This document shows positions 15,475 through 24,345 of a stretch of 59,671 nucleotides of DNA, piece after piece (position 1 is the first letter of the stretch; the number at the start of each line of letters is the position of its first letter). This stretch comes from Carnobacterium_A sp049673005. Lineage in GTDB: Bacteria > Bacillota > Bacilli > Lactobacillales > Carnobacteriaceae. The position numbers were made by a program, and so were the translations under genes. The DNA lies in assembly GCF_049673005.1 (NCBI RefSeq), contig NZ_JBATXB010000037.1, positions 1 through 59,671 on the forward strand, read 5' to 3'. The notes below the pieces were generated by a model. The model was given only the letters and a program-made list of their open reading frames with translations, had not been told where the DNA came from and ran no database searches.

Positions 15475-18279
15475 TTAGCTTTCATTTAGGAATTGAGCTA
15501 GTTTTTTCTTTAAATCCTCTTTAGAAACAACTTCTTTTAGTAGGAACTTTGGTAACGAATTCACTATTTTTTTGCCATATGCTGCTTTAACTAAGCGATC
15601 ATCTAGGACAATCATAATTCCTTTATCATTTTCTGAACGAATCAATCTACCTAATCCTTGCTTCATTCGAAGAATTGCTTTAGGAAGAGCATCCACAACA
15701 AAAGGGTTAAATCCTTGTTCTTCTAACCACTGATATCTTGCTTTAACAATCGGACGTTCAGGAGGTTCAAACGGTAAGCGAGTGACGACTATTATTTTTA
15801 ATGACTTTCCAGGTAAATCAATGCCTTCCCAGAAACTATCTGCACCTAGTAAAAGACCACCTGTAGAATTAAAAAATCTTTTCAACATACGGTCTCGACT
15901 ACCTGAAAGACCTTGTGCTAATAACTCTCTTCCAACAAGTGATGGTCGTTGCTGAAGCAATTCATACACATCTTGTAAAGTTTCATTTGACGTGAATAAT
16001 ACAAGCATATTTTCATTTGTTGTTAAAGCTAGTAACTCCAAGTAATCCACAATCATTTTTACGTATTGTGATTTTGATAGCTGTTTTATGGGTTGTACTT
16101 CTTTTGGAATCCAAAGTCTTGCTTGATTCGCATAATCATAGGGAGTAGAGATAGATAATTTGCGTAGATTAGATTCACCTAATTGGTTTTCAAAGTATGT
16201 GAAATCAGAATCTATAGATAATGTTGCACCTATATAGAGAATGTCCTGCTTTTTTTCTACTAAATACTTTTTTATAAAAGAACGACTGTCTATAACGGTT
16301 TGTTTAATTACAAAACTATTTTTCGGATTTTTTTGGTTAAAAGAAAACCAAGTTAATTCGTCTTGTTTCGTTTTTTGAAATATGCGTATGAAAATATCTG
16401 TTTGTTCTTCTAATACAGTTATTAAGTCAAAAAAATCATCTACTAGATGCCTCTCTAAATGGGTAAATTTATCTCTTTGCGAAGACGTTTTTTTGAAGAT
16501 TTCTTTTCCAAAAAAAACTAAATCAGTTAGGACGGTACTAATTTTTTTTGTCATTTTTTTTAATTCAAGTGTCCAATTATCTGTTTTGTTAAATTGTAAA
16601 TCGACTTGATTTGTAACATTTTCTGTAGACATCAGTTCTTGCTGTGAGTATAAAAGTACTGCTTCAAAAAAATCAGATAGATCATCTTCTAAAGTTAGCA
16701 CACTCATTTCCATTAATATAAGTTGCGAAGAACTGATGGTCTCTGATTTCTGGCTTAATTGATTTAATTGGGCTAAGAAGCTTTTCTCGTCTGATAGTTT
16801 CCCAACTTTTTTAATCAGTTTTTGATTATGATAATACGAAAAGCTATCACTAGAAACCTCTGTTGCTACATCCGGTAAGTGATGGGCCTCATCTATCACA
16901 ATCCGTTTAGAAGTTGGTAAAACAGATTCAGCTCGCTTGAAATCATGAAACAAAAAAGAATGGTTCGTAACGATTATACTGGCATGCTTTATTTGTTTTT
17001 TTGCGTGTAGATAAAAATCATAATCAAAAAAAGGATCTTTTGAACTATTATCAGTCCATCCCCTGTGACGAATTTTTTCCCATAATGGCTGGGTGTAATT
17101 AGTCAAGTTTAATTCATCAATGTCACCTGTAACTGTTTCTGTTAACCACGTTACTATGCGCATCTTTAATAATGTATCCGGTAAATTTTCATGCGGTTCT
17201 TTTAAAACTTCTTGAAACTTAGACAAGTGTAGATAGTGTTGTTTACTTTTAGCGATAGCTGATTGAACCGTGAATGGTAAAATTGAATTTAATTGTTCTA
17301 TATCTTTTTCTACTAATTGTTTTTGTAAAAGCGTCGTATAGGTACTAATAATAACTGGATCACTAGGAGTTGCTAAGTAAGATAAAGGCAATAAATAACC
17401 TAAAGTCTTTCCTATTCCAGTAGCTGCTTCAATGACAAAATGTTCTGAAGGATCGTGGCTAAAATAATTGTATATTTCATCCATTAACTTATTTTGTAGA
17501 AAACGAGTCGTTAATTGGTCACGAAATAGAATCTCTTTATCTTCAGTATTTGCTGGATAAGGTGATTGAATACGATGAGAGTTATGCTCTACTACTACCT
17601 GCTTTTTACGTAAGGCTAATCCATCTTTAACTACTAATTCGTCAGGTAATAAAGGAAGTTCGTTTTGTAGTTCTTTTAATGTATCTTTAAATAGCATATC
17701 TGTATTCATTGTACAATTTTCAGCTAATCCTACTAATTGTTCTAAAGTGACTAATGGCATTTTTTTTAATTTTTTTTTCATTAATAAAAATAATTCCGCT
17801 GTAACATAAGCATCACTGTCTGCTTGATGAGGATTTTTATGGGTAAAGTCAAAGGCCATCGCTAAATCATTTAAACGAAAACTCGGTTCGGTTGGTAAAA
17901 TTATTTGCGCCAATTCTACAGTATCTATCCCTTTGTTTCTCAGTGAGGGTAAGCCGCATCGCTTTAACTCTTCAGTTAAAAATTTAAAATCAAATTGAAT
18001 ATTATGCGCGACAAAAATGCAGTCTTCTAACAAATTAAAAATAGTTGGGGCTACATCCTCAAAATAAGGTGCATTTGCAACTAATTGATTTGTAATCCCG
18101 GTTAATCTTTCTATTTTTTTAGGGATATTAACCAAAGGATTAACATCAACCGCAAATTGCTGTACAATTTTGTCTTCTTCTATCAATACACAGCCAAATT
18201 GAATGATTCGATCACCATTTGCTACGCTGCCCCCAGTTGTTTCAATATCTACAACTGCGTATGTAACTTTTTCATTCAC
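15475..18279 (-). CDS. dinG: DinG-type helicase with N-terminal 3'-5' exonuclease domain
   Basis: A 934-residue fusion. Residues about 5-165 are a DnaQ-like exonuclease with DIETTGG (D11, E13), AHNIQFDFKF and HQADSDAYVTAE. The rest is an XPD/DinG superfamily 2 core with Walker A ATGIGKT, the DEAH box VIDEAHHLPD, and the C-terminal motifs SFWEGIDLPG and KQGLGRLIR. The four cysteines that bind Fe-S in E. coli DinG are missing, as in B. subtilis DinG. Relatives without the cluster act mainly as nucleases, so helicase activity should not be assumed. The gene is followed by tseB. Confidence 0.92.
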   Translation of the reverse strand: MNEKVTYAVVDIETTGGSVANGDRIIQFGCVLIEEDKIVQQFAVDVNPLVNIPKKIERLTGITNQLVANAPYFEDVAPTIFNLLEDCIFVAHNIQFDFKFLTEELKRCGLPSLRNKGIDTVELAQIILPTEPSFRLNDLAMAFDFTHKNPHQADSDAYVTAELFLLMKKKLKKMPLVTLEQLVGLAENCTMNTDMLFKDTLKELQNELPLLPDELVVKDGLALRKKQVVVEHNSHRIQSPYPANTEDKEILFRDQLTTRFLQNKLMDEIYNYFSHDPSEHFVIEAATGIGKTLGYLLPLSYLATPSDPVIISTYTTLLQKQLVEKDIEQLNSILPFTVQSAIAKSKQHYLHLSKFQEVLKEPHENLPDTLLKMRIVTWLTETVTGDIDELNLTNYTQPLWEKIRHRGWTDNSSKDPFFDYDFYLHAKKQIKHASIIVTNHSFLFHDFKRAESVLPTSKRIVIDEAHHLPDVATEVSSDSFSYYHNQKLIKKVGKLSDEKSFLAQLNQLSQKSETISSSQLILMEMSVLTLEDDLSDFFEAVLLYSQQELMSTENVTNQVDLQFNKTDNWTLELKKMTKKISTVLTDLVFFGKEIFKKTSSQRDKFTHLERHLVDDFFDLITVLEEQTDIFIRIFQKTKQDELTWFSFNQKNPKNSFVIKQTVIDSRSFIKKYLVEKKQDILYIGATLSIDSDFTYFENQLGESNLRKLSISTPYDYANQARLWIPKEVQPIKQLSKSQYVKMIVDYLELLALTTNENMLVLFTSNETLQDVYELLQQRPSLVGRELLAQGLSGSRDRMLKRFFNSTGGLLLGADSFWEGIDLPGKSLKIIVVTRLPFEPPERPIVKARYQWLEEQGFNPFVVDALPKAILRMKQGLGRLIRSENDKGIMIVLDDRLVKAAYGKKIVNSLPKFLLKEVVSKEDLKKKLAQFLNES

Positions 18280-18345
18280 TTTTAGTCACCTAATTCTGAT
18301 TTCTTAATAATAATTCTCTTTGTCTATCATACTATGAACCAAATA

Positions 18346-18391
18346 AAAACACAAAAAACTACGACATAAACGTCGTAGTTTTTTGTGTTTT
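18346..18391 (-). terminator. Terminator after the 157-residue orphan gene
   Basis: ACTACGAC and GTCGTAGT form a perfect stem around a six-base loop, extended by A and T runs on both sides. The stop codon of the upstream minus-strand gene touches its edge. Confidence 0.9.
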
Positions 18392-18864
18392 TATTTACCA
18401 GAGTATATTTCTTCTGCTGTTTTATTAGGATCAATTACCACAAATAAATGGCCATCTTTAGAAATAAGTCCAGTTTGGTAGTCATTGTCATTTCCATCAA
18501 CATCTCCTGCTTGATATGGGAAATAAACTCTATCTTTTTCATTTATTTCAGCTGCTGATTTATCATTTGGAACAGCATACAGAATATCCATTTTTTCAAT
18601 ATCCGGTTGCTTTGTTATCCTTTCGAACATTCCTAATTCTAAACCACCAAGGTTAATATCTGCAGAGTTTACTTGATCAGCATCTGGAAGAATCTCGATT
18701 TTTAAAGATTCGCAAGGGTAGATTTCTTCTAATTCACCATCTCCAATACGTCCAAAACTTTTACTAATTTGTTTAATCCATAAATCACCAATATATTCTT
18801 TTTTAATTGTCCATGTCTCGCCATTACGTAAGTAAAACTTTAACGCGGTTACTTCTTTTTTCAT
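18391..18864 (-). CDS. Conserved-looking protein of unknown function
   Basis: A 157-residue soluble protein without signal peptide or membrane segment. I do not recognise the family. It is acidic, rich in D, E and I, and contains one cysteine (in IYPCES). The C-terminal third includes a DVDGNDNDY loop that looks like a surface or metal-binding turn, but it is not a complete EF-hand. The GGAGAG ribosome site, ordinary codon use and strong terminator support a real, monocistronic gene. It lies between dapB-cca and dinG, a place where B. subtilis has other genes, so it may be lineage-specific. Confidence 0.7.
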   Translation of the reverse strand: MKKEVTALKFYLRNGETWTIKKEYIGDLWIKQISKSFGRIGDGELEEIYPCESLKIEILPDADQVNSADINLGGLELGMFERITKQPDIEKMDILYAVPNDKSAAEINEKDRVYFPYQAGDVDGNDNDYQTGLISKDGHLFVVIDPNKTAEEIYSGK

Positions 18865-19040
18865 AGTTATCTCTCCTTCGTTTGTAGTAATACTTTTTGA
18901 ACACTTTCATTTTATCATAAACTACATGAAAAGAAAACGTTTCTACAATTATTTTGTGATAAGACGCACAATGTATCTAGCTATTTAATTGCTAACGTTA
19001 TAAATGGCTTTAAAAAAGTTTTTTTAGTCAGAGTATAAAT

Positions 19041-19089
19041 TTAAAAAAATACTTATCTAGGAAGAATTGAGTTCTCATCTAGATAAGTA
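19041..19089 (-). terminator. Terminator of dapB-cca
   Basis: ACTTATCTAG (19051-19060) and CTAGATAAGT (19079-19088) form a perfect 10-bp stem. It is followed on the minus strand by ATTTTTTTAAA, 18 bases past the cca stop. Confidence 0.85.
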
Positions 19090-19106
19090 TAATTTACAGA
19101 GGCAAC

Positions 19107-20324
19107 TTATTTTTTTACTATGTCATTTAATGTTGCCCATTTTAAAATAGCTTCTTTCTCATTCTCTACTTTATTGAGTACAATCGCTATTTCAATTTCA
19201 TCTAATGCCTCACCTAACCATTTACCTGGCTTTAAATTAAAATAATGCAGTAAATCGAACCCAGTAACTGCTATTTCTTTTTTATTTTTTATAGGCAAGA
19301 GGTTAGCTAATTGTTCTAAGTTAGTTAAATCCATTTTTTTATCTATAAAAATTAGTAGTTCTTCTACTTCTCGAGTTATATCATAACCGGTTTGATACAA
19401 TAAAAGATTATTAAGAGGTTTTGAGGTTCTTATCCTTAATATTCTTAAAGCAACCTTTACTTGCTTTATCATTTTTTTAGAACATTTCCAAGCTCTTAAA
19501 AAAGGTTCAACTTCATTTTCATGCTTATCTAAAGCAAATAAGAGCAACGTCCAAGCTGATAAAGAAGACGCTAACTTATTGTTTTGATTGTTAGCTAATG
19601 TAGAGAAGTAGATTAATTCTTTTTCATAGTCTGCTAATCCAGGACAATAACGGTATAGGTTAGTTTCAATAAATAGACGCATTCCGTTTTGACGCCCTTG
19701 GCCAAGTAGAAGTTTTATAAATTCTACTTGGATTCTTTCGACAGCTATCTTTCCAAGCAAGTGATGATAGAGATGGATAGCTTTTTTTGTATTAGAATCA
19801 ATTTTAAAGTCTAGTTGACTAACAAAACGTACACCTCTCATCATTCTAAGCGCGTCTTCGAAAAAACGTTCTTCAGGAGAACCAACAGCCTTAATTAATC
19901 CATTTTCTAAGTCGATAAGCCCATCAAAGTAATCAATGATTTCTCCATCTTGGGTCATGGCTAGTGCATTAACCGTAAAATCACGTCGTTTTAAATCTTC
20001 TTTAAGAGAACGGACAAAAGTCACTTGATCTGGCCTTCTGAAATCTTGATAAGTTGATTCAGTTCGAAAAGTCGTAACCTCATAAGTCTCATCATTTCTT
20101 AATACCATTACTGTTCCATGTTCAATACCTATATCGATAGTCTTGGGAAAAATGGTTTTCACTTCGGCTGGAAAAGCGCTTGTTGCTATGTCAACATCAT
20201 TAATTTCTTTGTTTAGTAACGCATCGCGTACACAACCACCAACAAAGTAAGCCTCATAGCCTGCCTTTTGTATCTCTTTAATAACGGGTAATGACTTAGT
20301 GAAAAGAGGACTTTCATTAATCAT
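19107..20324 (-). CDS. cca: CCA-adding tRNA nucleotidyltransferase
   Basis: Adds the 3' CCA of tRNAs without a nucleic-acid template. The class II enzyme head is clear: YFVGGCVRDALL followed by the metal-binding pair DVDIA, then RRDFTVNALAM, RMMRGVRF and the template-like region around ERIQVEFIKLL. The 405 residues are usual. The ATG overlaps the dapB stop by 4 bases (ATGA), implying translational coupling, and dapB-cca neighbours are common in Firmicutes. All four tRNA genes at the right edge of the window lack encoded CCA, so this enzyme should be essential for them. Confidence 0.95.
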   Translation of the reverse strand: MINESPLFTKSLPVIKEIQKAGYEAYFVGGCVRDALLNKEINDVDIATSAFPAEVKTIFPKTIDIGIEHGTVMVLRNDETYEVTTFRTESTYQDFRRPDQVTFVRSLKEDLKRRDFTVNALAMTQDGEIIDYFDGLIDLENGLIKAVGSPEERFFEDALRMMRGVRFVSQLDFKIDSNTKKAIHLYHHLLGKIAVERIQVEFIKLLLGQGRQNGMRLFIETNLYRYCPGLADYEKELIYFSTLANNQNNKLASSLSAWTLLLFALDKHENEVEPFLRAWKCSKKMIKQVKVALRILRIRTSKPLNNLLLYQTGYDITREVEELLIFIDKKMDLTNLEQLANLLPIKNKKEIAVTGFDLLHYFNLKPGKWLGEALDEIEIAIVLNKVENEKEAILKWATLNDIVKK

Positions 20325-21112
20325 AAAATATTTTCCAATCCATAAACAACTTTTTCCAAATCCATCACTTTTTTGCAGCCTAAAGTTACTCCTGTCATAA
20401 AGGAAGAACGGTCATAAGAATCGTGTCGTATCGTAAGACCTTCTCCAATACTTCCAAATTGAACTTGTTGATGAGCCACTAATCCAGGAAGTCGGATACT
20501 ATGAATTTTCATCCCTTTATAATCTGCTCCGCGAGCACCAATTAAACTTTCTTTTTCATCAGGGTGACCTTGACTATGCTCACCTCTTTCTTCGAAAATC
20601 ATTTCAGCAGTTTTAATTGCAGTACCGCTTGGTGCATCTAATTTATTATCATGGTGCAACTCAATGATTTCTACATCCGGAAAATATTTTGCGGCTTTAG
20701 CAGAAAATTGCATCATTAATACTGCTCCAATCGCAAAGTTAGGTGCAATTAATCCACCAACTTTATTAGATACGGATAATTCTGTCAATTCTTTGACATC
20801 ACTTTCTGAAAAGCCTGTTGTTCCTACTACTGGACGTATACCATTTTCCAATGCAAACCTCATATTTTCATATGCTACGTCTGGAATTGTGAAGTCAATC
20901 CAAACGTCTGCTTTAACCGTCTGAACCATCGTTTCTTTGTCGTTAAAAATCGGAACATTAGCAAAAGAGAATTCAGGAATATCTTTCAAGTTTTTTTGCT
21001 TTACTATTGGATCTAAAACTCCTACTAAAGTGAATTCTTCATTGTTTAAAACCATTTTTGTTGCAGTTGAACCCATTTTACCTTTAAATCCTGCTACTAC
21101 TATTTTGATCAT
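20321..21112 (-). CDS. dapB: 4-hydroxy-tetrahydrodipicolinate reductase
   Basis: NAD(P)H-dependent step of the diaminopimelate/lysine pathway. The Rossmann loop VAGFKGKMG is at the start, and the catalytic/substrate motif ELHHDNKLDAPSGTA is intact. The 263 residues fit the family. I place the start at ATG 21112, which has AAAGGA 8 bases upstream; in-frame ATGs at 21136 and 21121 lie before or within that site. The gene precedes and overlaps cca. With lysA elsewhere in the window, it indicates that the organism makes its own diaminopimelate and lysine. Confidence 0.96.
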   Translation of the reverse strand: MIKIVVAGFKGKMGSTATKMVLNNEEFTLVGVLDPIVKQKNLKDIPEFSFANVPIFNDKETMVQTVKADVWIDFTIPDVAYENMRFALENGIRPVVGTTGFSESDVKELTELSVSNKVGGLIAPNFAIGAVLMMQFSAKAAKYFPDVEIIELHHDNKLDAPSGTAIKTAEMIFEERGEHSQGHPDEKESLIGARGADYKGMKIHSIRLPGLVAHQQVQFGSIGEGLTIRHDSYDRSSFMTGVTLGCKKVMDLEKVVYGLENIL

Positions 21113-21276
21113 TTTTTTCATCCTTTCACTATGCATTTTAATTTACTGCTTATTAGTTTTCTAAACTAGTCTGGAAACTAGCTCTCTTTAATTAATTATC
21201 AACTAATTCTTTTTAATAGTACCAAAAAGTCACTAAGATGCAAGACTTGGTATCAATTTTACATAGATAAAATCTC

Positions 21277-21314
21277 AAAAAAAAACCAAGTCATCAATGA
21301 TTTGGTTTTTTTTC
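21277..21314. terminator. Terminator after ypiB
   Basis: AACCAAGTCA and TGATTTGGTT arms (one G-U pair) with A-run and T-run flanks. The stem overlaps the last codons of ypiB. Confidence 0.8.
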
Positions 21315-21869
21315 AAGTTCAGCAACATTTTTTCTTAATTTTTTCAAATTATTTGATAATCTAATAAACTTTTCTCGATCATTATTTTCTAAAGCGACAT
21401 CTATTTGGTCCAGCATTAGTTGAATATTATTATTTAATGCAAGTGTGGCTAAAGCTTCTTCTACTTCTAACTCTAGTCCAGCATCAATAAAATCATTCCA
21501 CTTATGGAAAGGATTATCTTCTAAAACAGCTAGATATTGATGCATTTTCCAAGATTCTTCAAATATTAATTCTAAATAAATATTTTCATGCCAATTTAGT
21601 CGTACTTCATGAAATGCCTGTTCAGGATCTTCGAATAAGACACCTTCCTTATAAAATGAGAATGGTTTATCTTCCATTTCAATAGTCGACATCATCATTC
21701 CCCTAGGTGTGGTTTCAACATGCTCAACAAAGTGAACTTTACCTAAAACAATATCATGATTTAACAAATAGTTTAATATCCACATCGACTCTCTTCTTTT
21801 CAGTTGATGACGATCTAGAAACCATCCAAGAAATTCTTTTTTTTCTTCTAAAGATACTTTGATGTTCAT
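21294..21869 (-). CDS. YpiB/UPF0302 family protein
   Basis: A 191-residue cytosolic protein with the family's N-terminal stretch EFLGWFLDRHQLKRRESMWILNYL and the HVETTPRGM motif. Its C-terminal third is acidic and helical (about 140-190). B. subtilis YpiB has the same plan and also follows ypiA, a TPR protein. The biochemical role is not established. AGGAGG lies 8 bases upstream of the ATG. It probably forms an operon with ypiA, whose stop is 47 bases upstream. Confidence 0.85.
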   Translation of the reverse strand: MNIKVSLEEKKEFLGWFLDRHQLKRRESMWILNYLLNHDIVLGKVHFVEHVETTPRGMMMSTIEMEDKPFSFYKEGVLFEDPEQAFHEVRLNWHENIYLELIFEESWKMHQYLAVLEDNPFHKWNDFIDAGLELEVEEALATLALNNNIQLMLDQIDVALENNDREKFIRLSNNLKKLRKNVAELEKKPNH

Positions 21870-21916
21870 TTTAAAACCTCCTTATTCTAATCCTATTTTC
21901 ATTATAACCTACTATT

Positions 21917-23182
21917 CTAATAGTTAGTATTAATTACTTCTGAAAGTTCTAACATTTCTCCATCAGAGGGCTCTAACACTAAGTAATCGGTTAGGACCGT
22001 TTTGATCACAAATCTATCTCCTGATTCCCTTAGGAAATAAATATAGCTTTTTAGAAAATCTTTATTTTGATTTAAAAAAGTATAAGCTTGTTTAAAAGAT
22101 TGCTCGGCTTGTTCATATTTTTCTAACTTATCATAGACCAAAGCAGCATCCCAATAAAATTGTGGGTCATCTTGTTCGTGAGATAAAGCCTCTTCGATAA
22201 CCACAAGAGCCTCTTCATAGCGTTCTTGCTTCAAAAGTAAATTAATAAAAGCTAATTGCAATCCTTCGTTTTCAGGAGCTAATGCTTGAGCTTTAAGATA
22301 ATAGTCTTCTGCTAGATTTTCATTTTCTATTTTAATAGCGATTTCTGCTCCTACAGTAAATAAATCTTCATTGTATTGGTCCATTTTTAATCCTTCTCGG
22401 ACAATTTCTATAGCCTTTTCAAGCTGATTTTCTTCTTCTAAGCCTCTAGCTAAATTAGGGTATACAGATGTATAATTCGGATCCAATTCTTTTAATTTAA
22501 AAAACAATTCATTACCACGTTTGTATTCTTTTTGCTGGTAATACGTTATGCCTAATTCAAATAAAGCATCCACTGTTTCATTTTCTTCTACACTTTGTTC
22601 AAAGTATAAGGCTGCTTGTTCTAAGTCACCTAACGCACTGTAAGAAGCTCCACAACGAGAAGCTAAATTTATTCCAGAAAACTCACTATCTCCTTGAGCC
22701 ATTATTTCTTCATAACCTCGAATCGCTCGGGCATATTTTCCCATAGAAAAATAAAGCTCTGCTAAAGCAAAAGAAATAACCGGTTCATCTGGCAATAGAT
22801 CGTTTGCCTTTAATAGTTTTTGTTCACTAGCTTCATACAAACCTTGAACTTGATATAAATCAGCATGAACTAACAGTGCTTGAGGATATGACTCGCTTGT
22901 TTCTGAAACTTTGAGAAGCCATTCCATCGCCTCATCAATGTGGTTTGATTCAATTTCAATTTCGGCTAAACCAATTTTTAATTCATCATCTTCAGGATAT
23001 AATTCTAACAACTGTTGATATACCCTTTTTGTCTCTTCTAAAAAGCCTAAATGATACAAGCTATCGGCTAAATCATAAAGCTGTTCATCAGAATCAGCTT
23101 GTAACGCCTGTTCAAAAAATAAATTAGCTTCTTCGAGTTGATTCTCTTCAAGAGCTTCTATCATTTTTTCTCCATTATGCAT
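21917..23182 (-). CDS. Tetratricopeptide-repeat protein (YpiA-like)
   Basis: A 421-residue soluble protein made almost entirely of TPR units, with recurring A-x-x-Y/F-x-x-A patterns such as LYDLADSLYHLGFLEETKRV and KYEQAEQSFKQAY. It is strongly acidic. No enzyme motif is present, so it is expected to be a protein-binding scaffold. B. subtilis YpiA is the positional match because ypiB follows. The ATG at 23182 has AGAGGTG nearby; a second ATG six codons on has its own GGAG and could also be used. A promoter, TTGTTC (23257-23262) and TATGTT (23234-23239) at 17-base spacing, lies upstream. Confidence 0.85.
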   Translation of the reverse strand: MHNGEKMIEALEENQLEEANLFFEQALQADSDEQLYDLADSLYHLGFLEETKRVYQQLLELYPEDDELKIGLAEIEIESNHIDEAMEWLLKVSETSESYPQALLVHADLYQVQGLYEASEQKLLKANDLLPDEPVISFALAELYFSMGKYARAIRGYEEIMAQGDSEFSGINLASRCGASYSALGDLEQAALYFEQSVEENETVDALFELGITYYQQKEYKRGNELFFKLKELDPNYTSVYPNLARGLEEENQLEKAIEIVREGLKMDQYNEDLFTVGAEIAIKIENENLAEDYYLKAQALAPENEGLQLAFINLLLKQERYEEALVVIEEALSHEQDDPQFYWDAALVYDKLEKYEQAEQSFKQAYTFLNQNKDFLKSYIYFLRESGDRFVIKTVLTDYLVLEPSDGEMLELSEVINTNY

Positions 23183-23191
23183 TTAACCCAC

Positions 23192-23469
23192 CTCTTTCTT
23201 TTACACGAATTGATCTTTATATGCTTTAACTTTAACATATTTCTTGTTTCATTTGGGAACAAATGTTTTATGGCAGAAAACAAAAAAGACCTACCTTATA
23301 TGATGGTAAACCTCTTTTTGCTTCTTTTTACACTTAGGTCTAATTATCGGGAACACAATTAGAATTCATTGTTCTTTTATATGTCCGTTTAGTAATTTTT
23401 TATTCAACATCTATTAATTAGTTTCAGATTGATATGAAACTGAACAACTATCCTGCTTTATTTCAGGAT
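23192..23469 (-). promoter_or_regulatory. ypiA promoter preceded by three tandem hairpins
   Basis: Reading the minus strand from the zinc-ribbon gene stop, there are three stems. First is TCCTG/CAGGA with outer AACTA/TAGTT (23446-23475). Second is AGTTTCA/TGAAACT (23420-23441). Third is AGACCTA/TAGGTCT (23287-23341), with TTTTTT directly after its arm. Only the last is terminator-like. The ypiA promoter follows at 23234-23262. I see no coding sequence and no known riboswitch. Confidence 0.4.
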
Positions 23470-23697
23470 TTAGTTAGTCTTTAATTCAGCATTATTTTTT
23501 TGAAAATGATACTTTTTGTTACATTCTTTACAATCTGTTTTAGTTTCAGACTCTACAAATCCTGGAACATCGTCTTTCTCGTAATAAACAAACGCTTCAC
23601 CACATGGACAGATATACACATTCTTAACAATCACTCCACTACCTGATCCATAACCTGGATGAAAGATTCTTTTTGTTTCCTTAGTTTCTAAAATCAT
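23470..23697 (-). CDS. Small zinc-ribbon-like protein of unknown function
   Basis: A 75-residue protein with two cysteine pairs, C30-x-C32 and C56-x2-C59. This spacing can hold one zinc ion in a ribbon fold. The N-terminus is Gly/Ser-rich after FHPG, and the C-terminus is basic. There is no signal peptide or membrane segment. I do not recognise the family. GGAGGG lies 5-9 bases before the ATG, and a possible promoter (TTCCAA/TATATT, 18-base spacing) lies upstream, so expression is plausible. It could be a small nucleic-acid- or protein-binding factor. Confidence 0.65.
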   Translation of the reverse strand: MILETKETKRIFHPGYGSGSGVIVKNVYICPCGEAFVYYEKDDVPGFVESETKTDCKECNKKYHFQKNNAELKTN

Positions 23698-24033
23698 TAA
23701 ATCCCTCCTATTATTTAATTCCCTTTTAAATATAGCAGAAAACGAGTTGGTATTGGAAGCGTTATTTTACATCTTCCATATAATCAATAAATTTGTTGTG
23801 AAAAATTTATTAATCAGAGAATACAAAAGAACCAGTGGGAAAACTTTGAATCGTTTTAATTAAACGAATGATTCTCAGTTCATTTTTTAAACTATACTAA
23901 AAACGTTAGGGTTTATGGTAAAATAAGTATTAGATTAAGTATAGTTGCTTATTTAACTTATTAATTTCAGCGGTATAATTGATTTCTATATAAATTACTA
24001 ATAAAAATCTAATTTATTAGGTGGTGAAAATAA
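23698..24033. other. Divergent intergenic region between two orphan small genes
   Basis: Holds the upstream regions of both flanking genes. An interrupted inverted repeat, GAATCGTTTT to AAACGAATGATTC (23848-23874), has a TCGTTT/AAACGA core and could be an operator. TATAAT at 23974-23979 precedes the plus-strand gene, without a good -35 box. I see no coding sequence. Confidence 0.35.
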
Positions 24034-24345
24034 ATGAACTTTAAAGAATTTGTAGCATACATGGAAGAAAACATTACTGCCAAAGAAACTTTTTATCAAA
24101 AAGCTTTAGTCGATCAGGAAGCTCGAAACAGTCGAAGAGCACCAGCAAAAAAATGGAACGAAACTAAAATGGATCGAGCTGTTGATAAATTATGGCTAGA
24201 ATTAATGAAAAATGTTTATGATAAGTTTAAATGGGTTGTTAAAGAAAATTCTTCAGATCCTTATCAATCATGGGTAGAATATATTGAAAAAACAGAATCT
24301 ATAGAAAATTTAGATGAAATGCTAGTTGAGCTAGAATTTGAGTAA
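24034..24345 (+). CDS. Small charged protein of unknown function
   Basis: A 103-residue soluble, helix-rich protein with many charged residues. A basic patch RNSRRAPAKKWNETK (about 32-46) is followed by an aromatic-rich stretch (KLWLELMKNVYDKFKWVV) and an acidic C-terminus. No cysteine, signal or membrane segment is present. I do not recognise the family. AGGTGGTGA is an excellent ribosome site. It stands alone, divergent from the zinc-ribbon gene, in the part of the window with least resemblance to known gene order. Confidence 0.65.
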   Translation: MNFKEFVAYMEENITAKETFYQKALVDQEARNSRRAPAKKWNETKMDRAVDKLWLELMKNVYDKFKWVVKENSSDPYQSWVEYIEKTESIENLDEMLVELEFE

